A stretch of DNA of 64,000 bases from Serratia symbiotica (GCF_000821185.2 NZ_CP050855.1:1798001-1862000); one strand, 5' to 3'; counted from the stretch's first letter, positions 20,130 to 28,988 are shown. Notes: generated by a model from the letters alone, not told the origin. Numbers and translations: made by a program.

Positions 20130-20235
20130 TGTAGCGCGGCGAAAAATTCCGGACTGTTTTGCAGGTAATTCTGAACTGCTGAACCCCATAAAAAACGTGT
20201 GATTCGGACAGTCCGGAATTGTTTGCAAATAGCCG
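20130..20235. repeat. Prophage end (Mu right end) with transposase-site repeats
   Basis: The end starts TGTAGCGCGG. TTCCGGACT occurs at 20147-20155 and again inverted at 20210-20218 (AGTCCGGAA), the latter inside a near-palindrome (ATTCGGAC-AG-TCCGGAAT). The same core, as TTTCTGGACT, occurs at the other end of the element. By analogy with Mu R sites these are probable transposase-binding sites. No gene lies between the end and the methylase stop. Confidence 0.7.
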
Positions 20236-20994
20236 TCAGGTAAAGTTACTGATGATTAACTCTTTTCCCTGATGACGGTTGCTGCCTATTGAATATTTAA
20301 GTTCGACTGCTTCAATGTTCAAGCCAGAGAACGTTTGTCGCATCTCCGGGATGTCATTTACCGATATGATCATGCTACCTTTGATTTTGCGAGCCATTTT
20401 GGCTATGGCATCGTATTGTTCCAGCCCAAACTCAACACCATAACCCTGCGTGCCCCAATAGGGAGGATCAAGATAAAACAAGGTATGAGGACGATCATAT
20501 TTCTCTATGCATTCAAGCCAGCTCAGATGTTCTATCGTTGTACGAGCAAGCCGCAGATGAGCTGCTGAGAGGTTTTCCTCCAACCTTAACAGATTAATAC
20601 CTACTGGAGCAGTCGTTGCGGTTCCAAAAGTTTGTCCCTCGACCTTTGCCCCAAAGGCCATATTCTGGAGGTAATAAAACCGAGCCGCCCGTTGTATATC
20701 GGTCAATATTTCAACTGGAGTTGCTTTTTCCCACTCAAATATCTGCCGACTGCTAAGCGCCCACTTGAACTGGCGAACAAACTCCTCCAGGTGATTTTTG
20801 ACCACGCGATACAGATTAATTAGCTCACCGTTTACGTCATTAATGACTTCAACCTTTGAAGCATTTTTTCTGAAAAAAAGTGCTGCCCCGCCGCAAAATG
20901 GCTCAACGTAGCACTTATGCTCAGGAAAAAGGGGTAACAGATGCTTTGCCATACGGCGTTTTCCTCCCACCCAAGGGACGATTGGATTACTCAA
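20236..20994 (-). CDS. dam: Phage DNA adenine methylase, Dam (D12) family
   Basis: 252 residues from TTG 20994, with AAGGAG seven bases upstream and no better start in frame. S-adenosylmethionine motif PWVGGKRRMAKHLL is at residues 7-20, FCGGAALFF at about 33, and catalytic DPPY at about 175. These are the marks of N6-adenine methylases that act on GATC or related sites. No cognate endonuclease is nearby, so it is an orphan enzyme, probably protecting or marking phage DNA. It sits where Mu carries its mom modification gene. Three GATC sites lie 26-73 bp upstream of its start. Base composition is AT-richer than that of the head and tail genes. Confidence 0.9.
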   Translation of the reverse strand: MSNPIVPWVGGKRRMAKHLLPLFPEHKCYVEPFCGGAALFFRKNASKVEVINDVNGELINLYRVVKNHLEEFVRQFKWALSSRQIFEWEKATPVEILTDIQRAARFYYLQNMAFGAKVEGQTFGTATTAPVGINLLRLEENLSAAHLRLARTTIEHLSWLECIEKYDRPHTLFYLDPPYWGTQGYGVEFGLEQYDAIAKMARKIKGSMIISVNDIPEMRQTFSGLNIEAVELKYSIGSNRHQGKELIISNFT

Positions 20995-21017
20995 TGTAAA
21001 TCTCCTTAGTTATTAAT

Positions 21018-21069
21018 ATGATCGACCAAATAGATCAATTTATGCAATTTAATCGCTTAAACCGATCAA
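21018..21069 (-). promoter_or_regulatory. Cluster of three GATC sites upstream of the methylase
   Basis: GATC occurs at 21020-21023, 21033-21036 and 21064-21067 in the 185-bp AT-rich gap between the divergent methylase and Mig-14-like genes. Methylation-sensitive control of the methylase promoter is inferred by analogy with the Mu mom promoter, which also carries a GATC cluster. Confidence 0.45.
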
Positions 21070-21179
21070 ATTTGTCAAGAGACTAAAAAAACTGCATGAG
21101 CAGCTGTAAAAATGTTTCATCCAGACCAATTTCACCTATAAAATATCGTCCTTTATAGAGACGCACTCAACTGACTGTT

Positions 21180-22103
21180 ATGTTAAAAAAATTGATAAAT
21201 CCAGCTTTCCTGGGCTGGAGTTTGGGAACCGCCTTAGATTACGAGATGTGCCATCACATGTACGGTGGCAGTTTCATCACGCATCCTGATGTGTTGGCGT
21301 TCATTCACGCCCGTTTTGATTGCTCTCCCTCTGTCCACATAAAAAGAGATTCTAATGGTGCGTTGCTCGGCGCTTTCTGTGCATGGAAGAAAGCGCACCT
21401 TGCCGGGGATATTGCTATAACACAAAAATTAGGTATCGAGCGTTACCCGTTTAATAAAGATGAAATAATTCTACCCTTTAACCAAAAATTAAGAGGCATC
21501 CTCCCATTTAGGACAAAGTTAATATCCTCGCTTAATCGAGCTAATATATTTAATTCAACTTTTAAACTAAACAGTGATCGTGCCGTATGTATAGCCAAAG
21601 GATGTGGTAATAATGGGTTTTCCTCAAAAACTAAAAATAGCAGAAATAGAGAGCTAAATAAATTTCTTGCTGCCGGTGGCGAAATAGTTGAACAATCAAT
21701 TTTCTCACCTGATGAACTTACAACAATCTATTTTGACCTTTTTGAATCTCGATGGGGGCATCGGCCAGACAATTACTTAGAAACCGTCGATATGCTTACC
21801 TCACTTCGATCATTCTTCTTTGGTCATGTTCTTTTTCTTGCTGGTAAGCCCTGTGCCTTTCAATTCATTACCAAAGCTGACAGTCCTACGTGGATCAATT
21901 TTGATTATGTCAACGGTGGCTACGACAAGACTCATCACTCTTTTTGCCCTGGTACGATCGTAACTTGGGTCAATATAAAGTCAGCCTATGAACTTTGTAA
22001 CTCAACCGGTAAAACCATGCGCTATTCGTTCGGACGCCCCACAGCTGCATACAAGGACAGATGGTGTCGAAAAGAGCCTCTAGGGCGTATTTTGTCACTG
22101 TAA
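21180..22103 (+). CDS. mig-14: Mig-14 family protein (antimicrobial-peptide resistance type), prophage cargo
   Basis: 307 residues. Segments that match Mig-14 of Salmonella are GGSFITHPDVLAFI (about 29-42), the KYP-like ERYPFNKDEIILPF (about 86-99), SKTKNSRNRELNKFLAAGGE (about 150-169), the GHVLFLAGKPCAF stretch (about 219-231) and the C-terminal FSIGR-like SFGRPT. Mig-14 is a membrane-associated protein with a GNAT-like fold that helps Salmonella survive cationic peptides. Here it is on the strand opposite to all phage late genes, is AT-rich, and sits at the Mu right end next to the methylase. That makes it a lysogenic-conversion gene rather than a virion gene. It has its own intergenic promoter region; no PhoP box was recognised. 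Confidence 0.8.
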   Translation: MLKKLINPAFLGWSLGTALDYEMCHHMYGGSFITHPDVLAFIHARFDCSPSVHIKRDSNGALLGAFCAWKKAHLAGDIAITQKLGIERYPFNKDEIILPFNQKLRGILPFRTKLISSLNRANIFNSTFKLNSDRAVCIAKGCGNNGFSSKTKNSRNRELNKFLAAGGEIVEQSIFSPDELTTIYFDLFESRWGHRPDNYLETVDMLTSLRSFFFGHVLFLAGKPCAFQFITKADSPTWINFDYVNGGYDKTHHSFCPGTIVTWVNIKSAYELCNSTGKTMRYSFGRPTAAYKDRWCRKEPLGRILSL

Positions 22104-22107
22104 TTAT

Positions 22108-22686
22108 TTATTCCGCTGATATGGCTGGCCAGCAAATATCAGCGGGAATAGTGCAATCAATGCGGCTTAGTTGGATACGGTACTTCTTCCATTCGATCAG
22201 TTTGTTTTTCTCTGACTCAGTAGCCATGCCCAGTTCAATGGCATCAGTAAGTGTATTAATGATTGAGTCGGCGTCTCTGGTAAGTTGAGCTTTTTTAGCT
22301 CTCGCTTGGCTTATCAATGCCTCATTTTCAGCTTCGATATCACTGACCCATTTCTCACCATCCCACTTAACATAATCTCCGATTGGCTTCACGTAAGTAT
22401 ATCCATCGGGCAATGGGCCTAAAAGCTCAATGACCCGCTCATGCGCTGTAGCTTTATCGTAAACCACCTCGCCTCGGTGGTTCTCAATTTGAAACCATGC
22501 TTGTTTATCAGGATCAAAGCAGATAACACATCCTTTCTCTGGCTGCGGGCCTTCAATTTCAGTACAGCAAGCAGGTAGGCCTGTGTTTGCAGGAATATAT
22601 GCATCTCCTGCGCCAATGAATTCCTTGGTGTCTGCCAGAAAATTGAAGACGCGAATAGTTTGTGCATTATCTGAGAATTTAAACAT
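22108..22686 (-). CDS. Tail fibre assembly chaperone (gpU type)
   Basis: 192 residues. The N-terminus FKFSDNAQTIRVFNFLADTKEFIGAGDAYIPANTGLPACC and the VKWDGEKWV segment with a charged coiled-coil C-terminus are typical of the caudoviral tail-fibre assembly family. It helps the adjacent fibre fold and attach. Its start abuts the fibre stop codon. Only one fibre/chaperone pair is present, without the inverted second pair of Mu. Confidence 0.9.
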   Translation of the reverse strand: MFKFSDNAQTIRVFNFLADTKEFIGAGDAYIPANTGLPACCTEIEGPQPEKGCVICFDPDKQAWFQIENHRGEVVYDKATAHERVIELLGPLPDGYTYVKPIGDYVKWDGEKWVSDIEAENEALISQARAKKAQLTRDADSIINTLTDAIELGMATESEKNKLIEWKKYRIQLSRIDCTIPADICWPAISAE

Positions 22687-23810
22687 TATGCAAGCCTCAC
22701 AATATAATTGAACGCAACGTTTTTAACTGTGTTTTCGCTATTGCCTGTCGCATTGATTGTTACGTTATGGCCATGAGCGCCAATATCAATATAATGGTTA
22801 TGAGCACCAATCACTACCCGATGAGTGTGCCCACCGATATAGATACTGTGTGCATGCTCACCCGCGCCGTCAGTGGCCCCCACTTCTTGATAGTTAAATG
22901 ATGTCCAGTTATCACCACCAATTTCCCATGGATGGTTACGAGACGGCACCCCGCCATGTGCATGATGTCCCTGCACATCCGTCCCTTTTGTACCATGATC
23001 AAAGACTGTAGTTTCTTTAGAACCATAATCGAAACCACTGGTATTCTTCCTGCCTAAATCCGTTACGCTCACTGTGCCTGTATGAGCATGTGATTTTACG
23101 CCATCTTGTTCTTGGCTTAATATAGTCCGGCCACTGGCTGGATTACCCTTAATCATCCAGCCACGCATATCAGGGATCACGCCATTAGGATAAGCGACTG
23201 CAAGTGCAGGGTATTTTTCCTTATCAAACGTTTGGCCTTGCATTAACGTGTAACCTGCGGGGGGCGTGTCACTTGGCCAGGGAATGGGCGCGCCGATCGG
23301 ATAGTTTTCATTATCCGACGTTAAAGTTCGTCGCCATTTCATTGCAGTGCCGTTCGAATTACCGACCCACAGCTCTCCGTTGTTCGATACAGCCAGATAA
23401 CCAGCTGAGGGGCCACCATCGCAAGGCAGGCTAACAACTCCATAAACGCCGTCTCCCGGCCTGTTTTTTGATGTATTATTAACCCGGTAAAATTGATATA
23501 ACTCACTTAGCGCATCATCAAGATGCCTTGAGCCTCTGCCCAAACCAAAATCACCGACCCTCAAAAATCCTTCCGTTGCCGTGCCTGTGATTTTCTTGAT
23601 TGCCGCCAGTAATTGGTCTTGCTTGGACGGGTCGATTTTAATTCCCGCTTCTTTAAGTACGGAGGCTAATTCTTGCTGGTTGCCGATAATGGCACCCTGT
23701 ACTGGGTTCAGCCATTTGGCAGACACCGCAGTGCCTTCTATACCTGTTGACGGGTCACCATCATGAAACAGGCCGTCCTCAGTATTGACCGGAGAAATAA
23801 TGTCTTTCAT
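22686..23810 (-). CDS. Tail fibre protein with histidine-rich tip (gpS type)
   Basis: 374 residues. The N-terminal domain (DGLFHDGDPSTGIEGTAVSAKWLN) is the virion-attachment part of Mu-type fibres. The central part resembles phage tail collar domains (IPWPSDTPPAGYTLMQGQTFDKEKYPALAVAYPNG...). The C-terminal 130 residues contain repeated G-x-H-x-H steps (GGHTHRV, GAHNHYI, GAHGHNV), which in trimeric fibres bind metal ions along the axis. It determines host range. Tightly linked upstream is the gp48-like gene (4-nt overlap). Confidence 0.9.
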   Translation of the reverse strand: MKDIISPVNTEDGLFHDGDPSTGIEGTAVSAKWLNPVQGAIIGNQQELASVLKEAGIKIDPSKQDQLLAAIKKITGTATEGFLRVGDFGLGRGSRHLDDALSELYQFYRVNNTSKNRPGDGVYGVVSLPCDGGPSAGYLAVSNNGELWVGNSNGTAMKWRRTLTSDNENYPIGAPIPWPSDTPPAGYTLMQGQTFDKEKYPALAVAYPNGVIPDMRGWMIKGNPASGRTILSQEQDGVKSHAHTGTVSVTDLGRKNTSGFDYGSKETTVFDHGTKGTDVQGHHAHGGVPSRNHPWEIGGDNWTSFNYQEVGATDGAGEHAHSIYIGGHTHRVVIGAHNHYIDIGAHGHNVTINATGNSENTVKNVAFNYIVRLA

Positions 23811-24394
23811 GGCGTGGGTTTCTCCTTGTAATTAAAGACCACTTGCGTATGTGCAGGTTTTAAATCCTGGAATATGTTTTCAATCAAGTTTTGGCCGAAT
23901 GTCATAAGCCTTTCACCTGCGACCGAACTGCCTGCCCGGAAGCGATACACCGGCACCTGGGCATCGTCGATATTCACTATCCAGACCCAGATAATTTCCG
24001 GCACCCAAAGACGATCACCTGCGCGGTTAATGCCCGCTCTAAAGGGTTCCGGTTCGTCAATAGTGATGTTGTAGCCCAGCGATTTGGCCAGGTTGATAAA
24101 ATATTTCCGGCTCAGGCCGCCGGTGGCGTTAATCTTGGCCAGCACCTGCTGGCGGCGCTGCTGTATTGTCATGCTACTGTCAACGCTGATAGCCAGCACC
24201 CGTTCCCAGTCCGACAGCAGGCTGACGGCAAAGAACGGCGTAATCCCATTCAATACCTCGTCCGACTTGATTTCCGTGCGCGCCAGGCAATTGCCTTCCG
24301 CCAGCAGCTCCGCGCTTAATTGCTTGCCGTCCAGGGAATAGCTTTTAGGCGGCAACAACAGCCCCAGTAGCTCGGCGTAATCCTGGCCGTTCAT
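23807..24394 (-). CDS. Baseplate/tail protein gp48 type (DUF2313)
   Basis: 195 residues. The start DYAELLGLLLPPKSY, a PEPFRAGINRAGDRLW stretch and a C-terminal FNYKEK are typical of the Mu gp48 / YmfQ family. In the virion it links the baseplate wedge to the fibre network. It overlaps both the gp47-like gene and the fibre gene by 4 nt, so all three are translationally coupled. Confidence 0.88.
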   Translation of the reverse strand: MNGQDYAELLGLLLPPKSYSLDGKQLSAELLAEGNCLARTEIKSDEVLNGITPFFAVSLLSDWERVLAISVDSSMTIQQRRQQVLAKINATGGLSRKYFINLAKSLGYNITIDEPEPFRAGINRAGDRLWVPEIIWVWIVNIDDAQVPVYRFRAGSSVAGERLMTFGQNLIENIFQDLKPAHTQVVFNYKEKPTP

Positions 24395-25461
24395 GGCATG
24401 TTATCCACGGTCACGGTGCCCAGGCGTATCCATTGCACTTTGGTTTTATCCACCACGGGCACAATATTTCCCGTGGGCTTAATAAAGTCGTAATCGATGA
24501 CGCCGACAATATTGGTAATACTCCCGCCGATTTGTTTTAAAACGGCAATCTCACCCGGTGCCAGGCGATTAAAATAATCGGTTATGGCAACCCTAATTTG
24601 TTTTTTTGCTTCATCCAGCGAAAGTCCCGATAACTTAACCTTGACGGACACATCCGTTACAACCTCTTCCGGGGCCAGTACCAGGGTATTTTTCGCCGTG
24701 ACCGGGCGCTCTTCATCGATATGTGCCTGGACGGCCTTGATGGTGTCCTCTGACGGCATACTGTTATTGGCCACTATCACCACGTCTACGGTGCCATAGC
24801 CCCGGCGCAGAGGGTACACGTAGGCTTCTGTGACACCCGGCACCTCAACCGCCCAGCGGTGATAGTCGTACTTGTTGCCTCCGGCTGCAGGGCGGCGGAT
24901 CACTTCGAGCAATCGGGCCAGCAACGAGGCATCTTTCTCGTCGTCAGTGCCGCCGGTCATGTGCAGGATGGTGACGTCGCTGTCGATGCCCTCCGGTGCG
25001 ATAAGCAACGTCCCCGGCGTATTGTCGGCCAGATTGCCCACGGTGCCGGTCTCCAGCGGCCTGGCCGCTACCGCCACCTTGCCATCGCTGCTGATGATTG
25101 CATCTTCGGTGGTCTGACACAGCAGGCTGCTGCCTTTGGGGCGAAACTGCAGACCGGCCTTTACCGCAACACCGGTGTTGCCTGTGAGCTGCACCTTGCC
25201 ACCGGCATAGGTGGCGGGTTTGGGGTGCAGGTTACGTGTCCGGGCATGCATCACCAGGTAATCATGGTCGGCGGTGTCGGGGAACATCTGGCGGACAATC
25301 CACACCTGGTGCTGGTAGAGTCCCTGCACCGCGCTGGCGATGGAATTGGCGCGGATGGCAAAATCGCTGTCTTTGCCGACGTCGGCATCCGGCAACTGGT
25401 TGCTGATATCCCGCAGCAGCGTGGCGGCGGTATCATCCAGCAGCGGTAGTGTGTACGCCAT
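24391..25461 (-). CDS. Baseplate wedge protein gp47 type (baseplate J)
   Basis: 356 residues. The N-terminal helix region (DISNQLPDADVGKDSDFAIRANSIASAVQGLY) and the central GGTDDEKDASLLARLLEVIRRPAAGG segment mark the Baseplate_J family. The first of these is the region that docks neighbouring wedges. It is an essential wedge component, of the usual length for Mu-like phages. Confidence 0.92.
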   Translation of the reverse strand: MAYTLPLLDDTAATLLRDISNQLPDADVGKDSDFAIRANSIASAVQGLYQHQVWIVRQMFPDTADHDYLVMHARTRNLHPKPATYAGGKVQLTGNTGVAVKAGLQFRPKGSSLLCQTTEDAIISSDGKVAVAARPLETGTVGNLADNTPGTLLIAPEGIDSDVTILHMTGGTDDEKDASLLARLLEVIRRPAAGGNKYDYHRWAVEVPGVTEAYVYPLRRGYGTVDVVIVANNSMPSEDTIKAVQAHIDEERPVTAKNTLVLAPEEVVTDVSVKVKLSGLSLDEAKKQIRVAITDYFNRLAPGEIAVLKQIGGSITNIVGVIDYDFIKPTGNIVPVVDKTKVQWIRLGTVTVDNMP

Positions 25462-25472
25462 GTAAACCCCGT

Positions 25473-25823
25473 TTAAATCACTTTTACCGAATGGGTGAAG
25501 GTCTGGACGGCGCTATTGGCCTGCGTGACGACAATCGTCAGCAACAGCCAGCCATCCTGCTGGCGACTCACGCCAACGGCCAACGCGGTGGCACGCTTGT
25601 CATCAAGCAACGGTTGCAGTGCCTGTTCGGCATATTGTTGCGCCAAACGGCGGGTTGTGGCGGAGTCCTTGGCGCGTTCCAGCTCATGCAACCGAGAGCC
25701 TAACCACGGGTCGGCCCAGTAGCTGGCCAGCGGGGTTTTCAACCGCAGATAAACCGCAGTGTGAAGGTCATAGGTGCGTGTGCCGGTGTAGTCGCCGGTC
25801 TGGCTGTCAATGAGTGCGTCCAT
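25473..25823 (-). CDS. Baseplate protein gp46 type
   Basis: 116 residues from ATG 25823. MDALIDSQTGDYTG followed by LRTPLASYWADPWLGS-like sequence is typical of the gp46/GPW-gp25 wedge family. A longer upstream reading frame exists in phase but overlaps the spike gene and has no family likeness. The late-promoter motif at 25858-25880 lies 35 bp before this start, so this gene opens the last late transcription unit. Confidence 0.88.
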   Translation of the reverse strand: MDALIDSQTGDYTGTRTYDLHTAVYLRLKTPLASYWADPWLGSRLHELERAKDSATTRRLAQQYAEQALQPLLDDKRATALAVGVSRQQDGWLLLTIVVTQANSAVQTFTHSVKVI

Positions 25824-25857
25824 AGGGCGCAGAATAGAAAATGTGGGGTCTGGTGGG

Positions 25858-25880
25858 CAGTGACGGAGGCGTAGTGGGTA
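25858..25880 (-). promoter_or_regulatory. Late-promoter motif, copy 3 (before gp46)
   Basis: On the minus strand it reads TACCCACTACGCC followed by TCCGTCACTG. It shares 21 of 23 positions with the copy before the protease gene. A TATTCT hexamer lies about 20 bases downstream and could be the -10 box. In Mu the corresponding promoter (PP) lies before P; here it is two genes later. Confidence 0.65.
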
Positions 25881-25914
25881 AGATTGGCGCGGGTATTGCC
25901 GCGCCAGAACCAGT

Positions 25915-26577
25915 TTACCCACTGATCGGGCCGTCGGAAAGCCCGGACGGCGTAGTGTGTTTGTGGGTGCCTTGCTTGACCCCGTTGATCTCGACGTCGG
26001 GGCTGCTGATTGTGCCGCCTGTGTGCTCGACGTTACCCTCGAAGCTGGCGGTCGCGCCTTTTCCGCCCTTGATGGCCATCCCGCCGTTGCCGCTGATTTT
26101 GCCCTCGGCAATGACCTGCTGTGTAGCCGTCAGTTCCGGCGTGTCGAAGGCGGCGTTCTCTTCGGCCTCTACGCGGTAACGCTTGCATTTGACCTGGTAA
26201 TCATCGCACTCGACGGCGATCACCTTGTTGTGCTTGAGGATGATGCTGGCTCCCTCGTCGGTATAGAGCGCCACCTCGCCGCCCTCCAGCCCCTGCAGGC
26301 GGTAGCGGCTGTGCTCGGTAGCAATAACGATGCTGTGGGAGGTCGCGCCGCCGACAGGCAGCATGATGGCCATGGCACCGTCGGGCGGTACAGACGTCAG
26401 CCCGTAATGCTGGAAGAACTCCACCTCCGGGTGGGTCTCGCTGGCAAGACCAGAGACTTGCGTCATCTGGACGCCACCCTCGGTATTCACCCGCTTAAGC
26501 ACGCCACGATACGCCAGGCGCAGGCCGCCCAGAGCGCGGCGGATACGTTTATCAATCAAATCTGTCAAATTAGCCAT
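25915..26577 (-). CDS. Baseplate spike protein gp45 type
   Basis: 220 residues from ATG 26577. It has an OB-fold N-terminal half, then short acidic beta-strand repeats (GEVALYTDEGASIILKHNKVIAVECDD) of a triple-stranded beta-helix. It ends in a tip with H-K-H in GTHKHTTPSG, the iron-binding HxH motif seen in membrane-piercing spikes of Mu and P2. The stop is followed by the 92-bp gap that holds the third late-promoter motif. Confidence 0.9.
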   Translation of the reverse strand: MANLTDLIDKRIRRALGGLRLAYRGVLKRVNTEGGVQMTQVSGLASETHPEVEFFQHYGLTSVPPDGAMAIMLPVGGATSHSIVIATEHSRYRLQGLEGGEVALYTDEGASIILKHNKVIAVECDDYQVKCKRYRVEAEENAAFDTPELTATQQVIAEGKISGNGGMAIKGGKGATASFEGNVEHTGGTISSPDVEINGVKQGTHKHTTPSGLSDGPISG

Positions 26578-27685
26578 TGTCGATCTGCTCCCAGCTGCTC
26601 CAGAGGGCTTTTTTGCCTTTCCCTTTGCGTTTGCGCTTGGATTTAGGGAAGGCATCCGGCAACCAGATGCCGTCTTCGCGCAGGGTCAGCGTAGTCAGCA
26701 GCTGCTGGCCACGTCCGCCGCTGAAGCGGCGATGCATCACAAAATAAATGTCGTCAATACCGTGCTTCTCACTCTTGACCTGGACACGTTGCCCCGGCTC
26801 CCAAAGTTGCCCGGAGGTTGTGCGCAGTCCTTTGACGACGGCGGTCATCAAAAAACCCTGCAACCGGGCGTCAGCCATCAGCTTACGGGCACGAAACTGT
26901 ACCTCTTCGTCGCTGTCGGTATCGGCCACCACCTCAATCAGGGGACGGTAGAACGGCACGGAGGTGTCGCGCACCGTGCAGCGTCGGTCATGCTTGCCGT
27001 CAGCTTTCGCACTGCCGTGCCCCTGGGCCAGTACCGTGACCTCGGAATAACGGGCGCTGACGTTACGGGTCACGGACAGCCGTAGCAGGTTATTGCCCTG
27101 GCCATCCTCGCGCATGATCAGCGTATCGACTGCCGGTGTGCTGTAATCCGGCCCGCCGATCACCAGCGTGCCGTCCGCAATGACCCAGGGCCACAGGCCG
27201 CTGGCCTCCGCCGCTTTCTTCAGTACATCCCAGGCGGTGTCGCCTGGGTCGACGCTTGCTTTCTTCGACGGTAGCGGTTTTTCTGCCTGGATACGGATCG
27301 CCGTGACGCCCAGGGGCTTGACGATTTGGGCAATCACTTCCTGCAGGGTCATGTCACGGGCGGTGAAGATAGGCGCAGAACAATCTACCAAGACTGCCGA
27401 CGCGTCACGGCCAAACAGCCCCAGGCTATGCTGATTTCTGCCGATATTATCGGTGATTTCATCCACCTGGCCGGTCATGATCACATCGTCGCCGGTGCGC
27501 AGCTCTGCCCTGGCACCCGCCTGGACTTCTGCCGGTAACACCGCTTCCACATTGCCAACGGAGAACGACCAGCCATCGGCAGGGGTCTGCAAGTCGGAAT
27601 CGACTTCGAAGTCCAGCCAGTCATTATGGGACACCCCGCCGATACGCAGCGTAATACGCTCGGCACCGTCATTTAGCGAAGGCAT
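26570..27685 (-). CDS. Baseplate hub protein gpP type
   Basis: 371 residues from ATG 27685 (MPSLNDGAERITLRIGG). FEVDSDLQTPADGWSFSVGN and the RTGDDVIMTGQVDEI segments are typical of the Mu gp44 (gpP) / T4 gp27-like hub family. It has a lysine-rich C-terminus (SKRKRKGKGKK). It connects the tail tube to the spike. It overlaps the N-type gene by 17 nt and the spike gene by 8 nt. Confidence 0.9.
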   Translation of the reverse strand: MPSLNDGAERITLRIGGVSHNDWLDFEVDSDLQTPADGWSFSVGNVEAVLPAEVQAGARAELRTGDDVIMTGQVDEITDNIGRNQHSLGLFGRDASAVLVDCSAPIFTARDMTLQEVIAQIVKPLGVTAIRIQAEKPLPSKKASVDPGDTAWDVLKKAAEASGLWPWVIADGTLVIGGPDYSTPAVDTLIMREDGQGNNLLRLSVTRNVSARYSEVTVLAQGHGSAKADGKHDRRCTVRDTSVPFYRPLIEVVADTDSDEEVQFRARKLMADARLQGFLMTAVVKGLRTTSGQLWEPGQRVQVKSEKHGIDDIYFVMHRRFSGGRGQQLLTTLTLREDGIWLPDAFPKSKRKRKGKGKKALWSSWEQIDNG

Positions 27686-28988
27686 AGAGCACGTCCCCCG
27701 GCTGTAAACTGTTGGGATGACGTAAGGTCGGATTGAGCCGCGCCAGCTCGACAGCACGGTGGCGATCACCATACCATTCAAACGCCAGTAAATGCAGGTT
27801 ACAAGCGCGTTTAACTTCACGGCGTACCAACGGTGGCAACGTCAAGATAACGCCCCTGGCCAACGTCTGCAGCGTGTAGGCCAACGCCTGCAGCTCCGCA
27901 ATCTGTGCCGCATCATTGCTGATATCCTGCGTAACACCATAGGTCAATTGCGCCTGCTGCTGCCACGTGGCCACCATGGATCGCTGTACCTGGATGGCCT
28001 CAACAATCAGTGACCGGACATCATGGGTGATGCGCTCGATATCCGTCGCGGCCAACGTCGGCGTCTCGCTTTCGTACTGCATGATATCGGCGGCAACTTC
28101 CACCCACTCGCTGATAACGGTCAATCGGACAACCTGATTGACCCGGTCTCTGTCTTCCTGGGGCATGATGCTGGCGCGGTGCCGCGTTGACACAAACACG
28201 CCGCCGCTATCGGCAGAGTGTGAGGCGGTGAAACGGTTGTCCTGCAACGTGATCACTTGCTTGCCCAGGGCGCGTACCGCCTGCCAATCAGTCAGGCGTG
28301 TCACCTCGTTGAAGTCCAGGCGATCGGTAAAGGCCGACAGCAGGGTTTTCAGGTCTGAGACAAAGGCTGCCGGGTAGTCCAGATAGTTCAGGGCACTGCC
28401 GAGGGTGCTCTGGATCTCATTGGCCAGCGATTGCACCACGTACTCCGCCGACGCAATAATGTTACTGACCCGGCCCAGCGTATCTTGTCCCTGTTTGACC
28501 CAGCCCATGGTATCGCTGAAGCCTTTCTTCACGCTGTCCAGCAGGCTGTCGGTGCTGGTCTCCGGGTAGACTGTGGCAAACAGCGCCTGCTCGGTGGTCG
28601 CCTCGATAAAGACCAGCTCAACGGTGACGGCATTGAGCGGTTCGACCTCATGCTCGACACCGGCCTCCAAAAACTGCACCTTGGGGATGGAGCCATAGAC
28701 CGGGTGGATCAGTTCACCAGAACCGGCCTTTTTCAGCGTCTTCAGGAAAGCTTTCAGTTCGGTTTGATAGCGGTTGCCCCAGAACAACGCAGAAAGACGA
28801 AAATTCATCGCCTTCATGCCCTGGTCTTCGACCTCGGCCCCGTCGCGGTAAGGATACTCATAGGCCACGGTATCCCTGGACAGCGTGTCACGGGTATAGA
28901 GGCAATCGAACTCAACGCCCCGGAACGAGGCCGGAAGCAGCGTATCGATGCCCAGCGCACCTGCCAGGTCATGCACGATATCATCCAT
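27669..28988 (-). CDS. Mu gpN-type DNA circularisation / tail protein
   Basis: 439 residues. The N-terminal domain (LLPASFRGVEFDCLYTRDTLSRDTVAYEYPYRDGAEVEDQG) is the DNA circularisation family domain, found in Mu gpN. There it is a baseplate-to-tube connector despite the historic name. The C-terminus ends NSLQPGDVLYAFAK, a LysM-like positioning segment. The start overlaps the tape-measure stop by one base. Confidence 0.9.
   Translation of the reverse strand: MDDIVHDLAGALGIDTLLPASFRGVEFDCLYTRDTLSRDTVAYEYPYRDGAEVEDQGMKAMNFRLSALFWGNRYQTELKAFLKTLKKAGSGELIHPVYGSIPKVQFLEAGVEHEVEPLNAVTVELVFIEATTEQALFATVYPETSTDSLLDSVKKGFSDTMGWVKQGQDTLGRVSNIIASAEYVVQSLANEIQSTLGSALNYLDYPAAFVSDLKTLLSAFTDRLDFNEVTRLTDWQAVRALGKQVITLQDNRFTASHSADSGGVFVSTRHRASIMPQEDRDRVNQVVRLTVISEWVEVAADIMQYESETPTLAATDIERITHDVRSLIVEAIQVQRSMVATWQQQAQLTYGVTQDISNDAAQIAELQALAYTLQTLARGVILTLPPLVRREVKRACNLHLLAFEWYGDRHRAVELARLNPTLRHPNSLQPGDVLYAFAK

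Noticed and set aside
20120..20135. Target duplication read as CCCCA
   Set aside because: CCCCA occurs at both sides, but joining there puts entB out of frame and the phage ends no longer pair.
26577..26655. Longer start for the spike gene
   Set aside because: The extra N-terminal residues are the shadow of the hub protein's lysine-rich tail; family likeness begins at ATG 26577.
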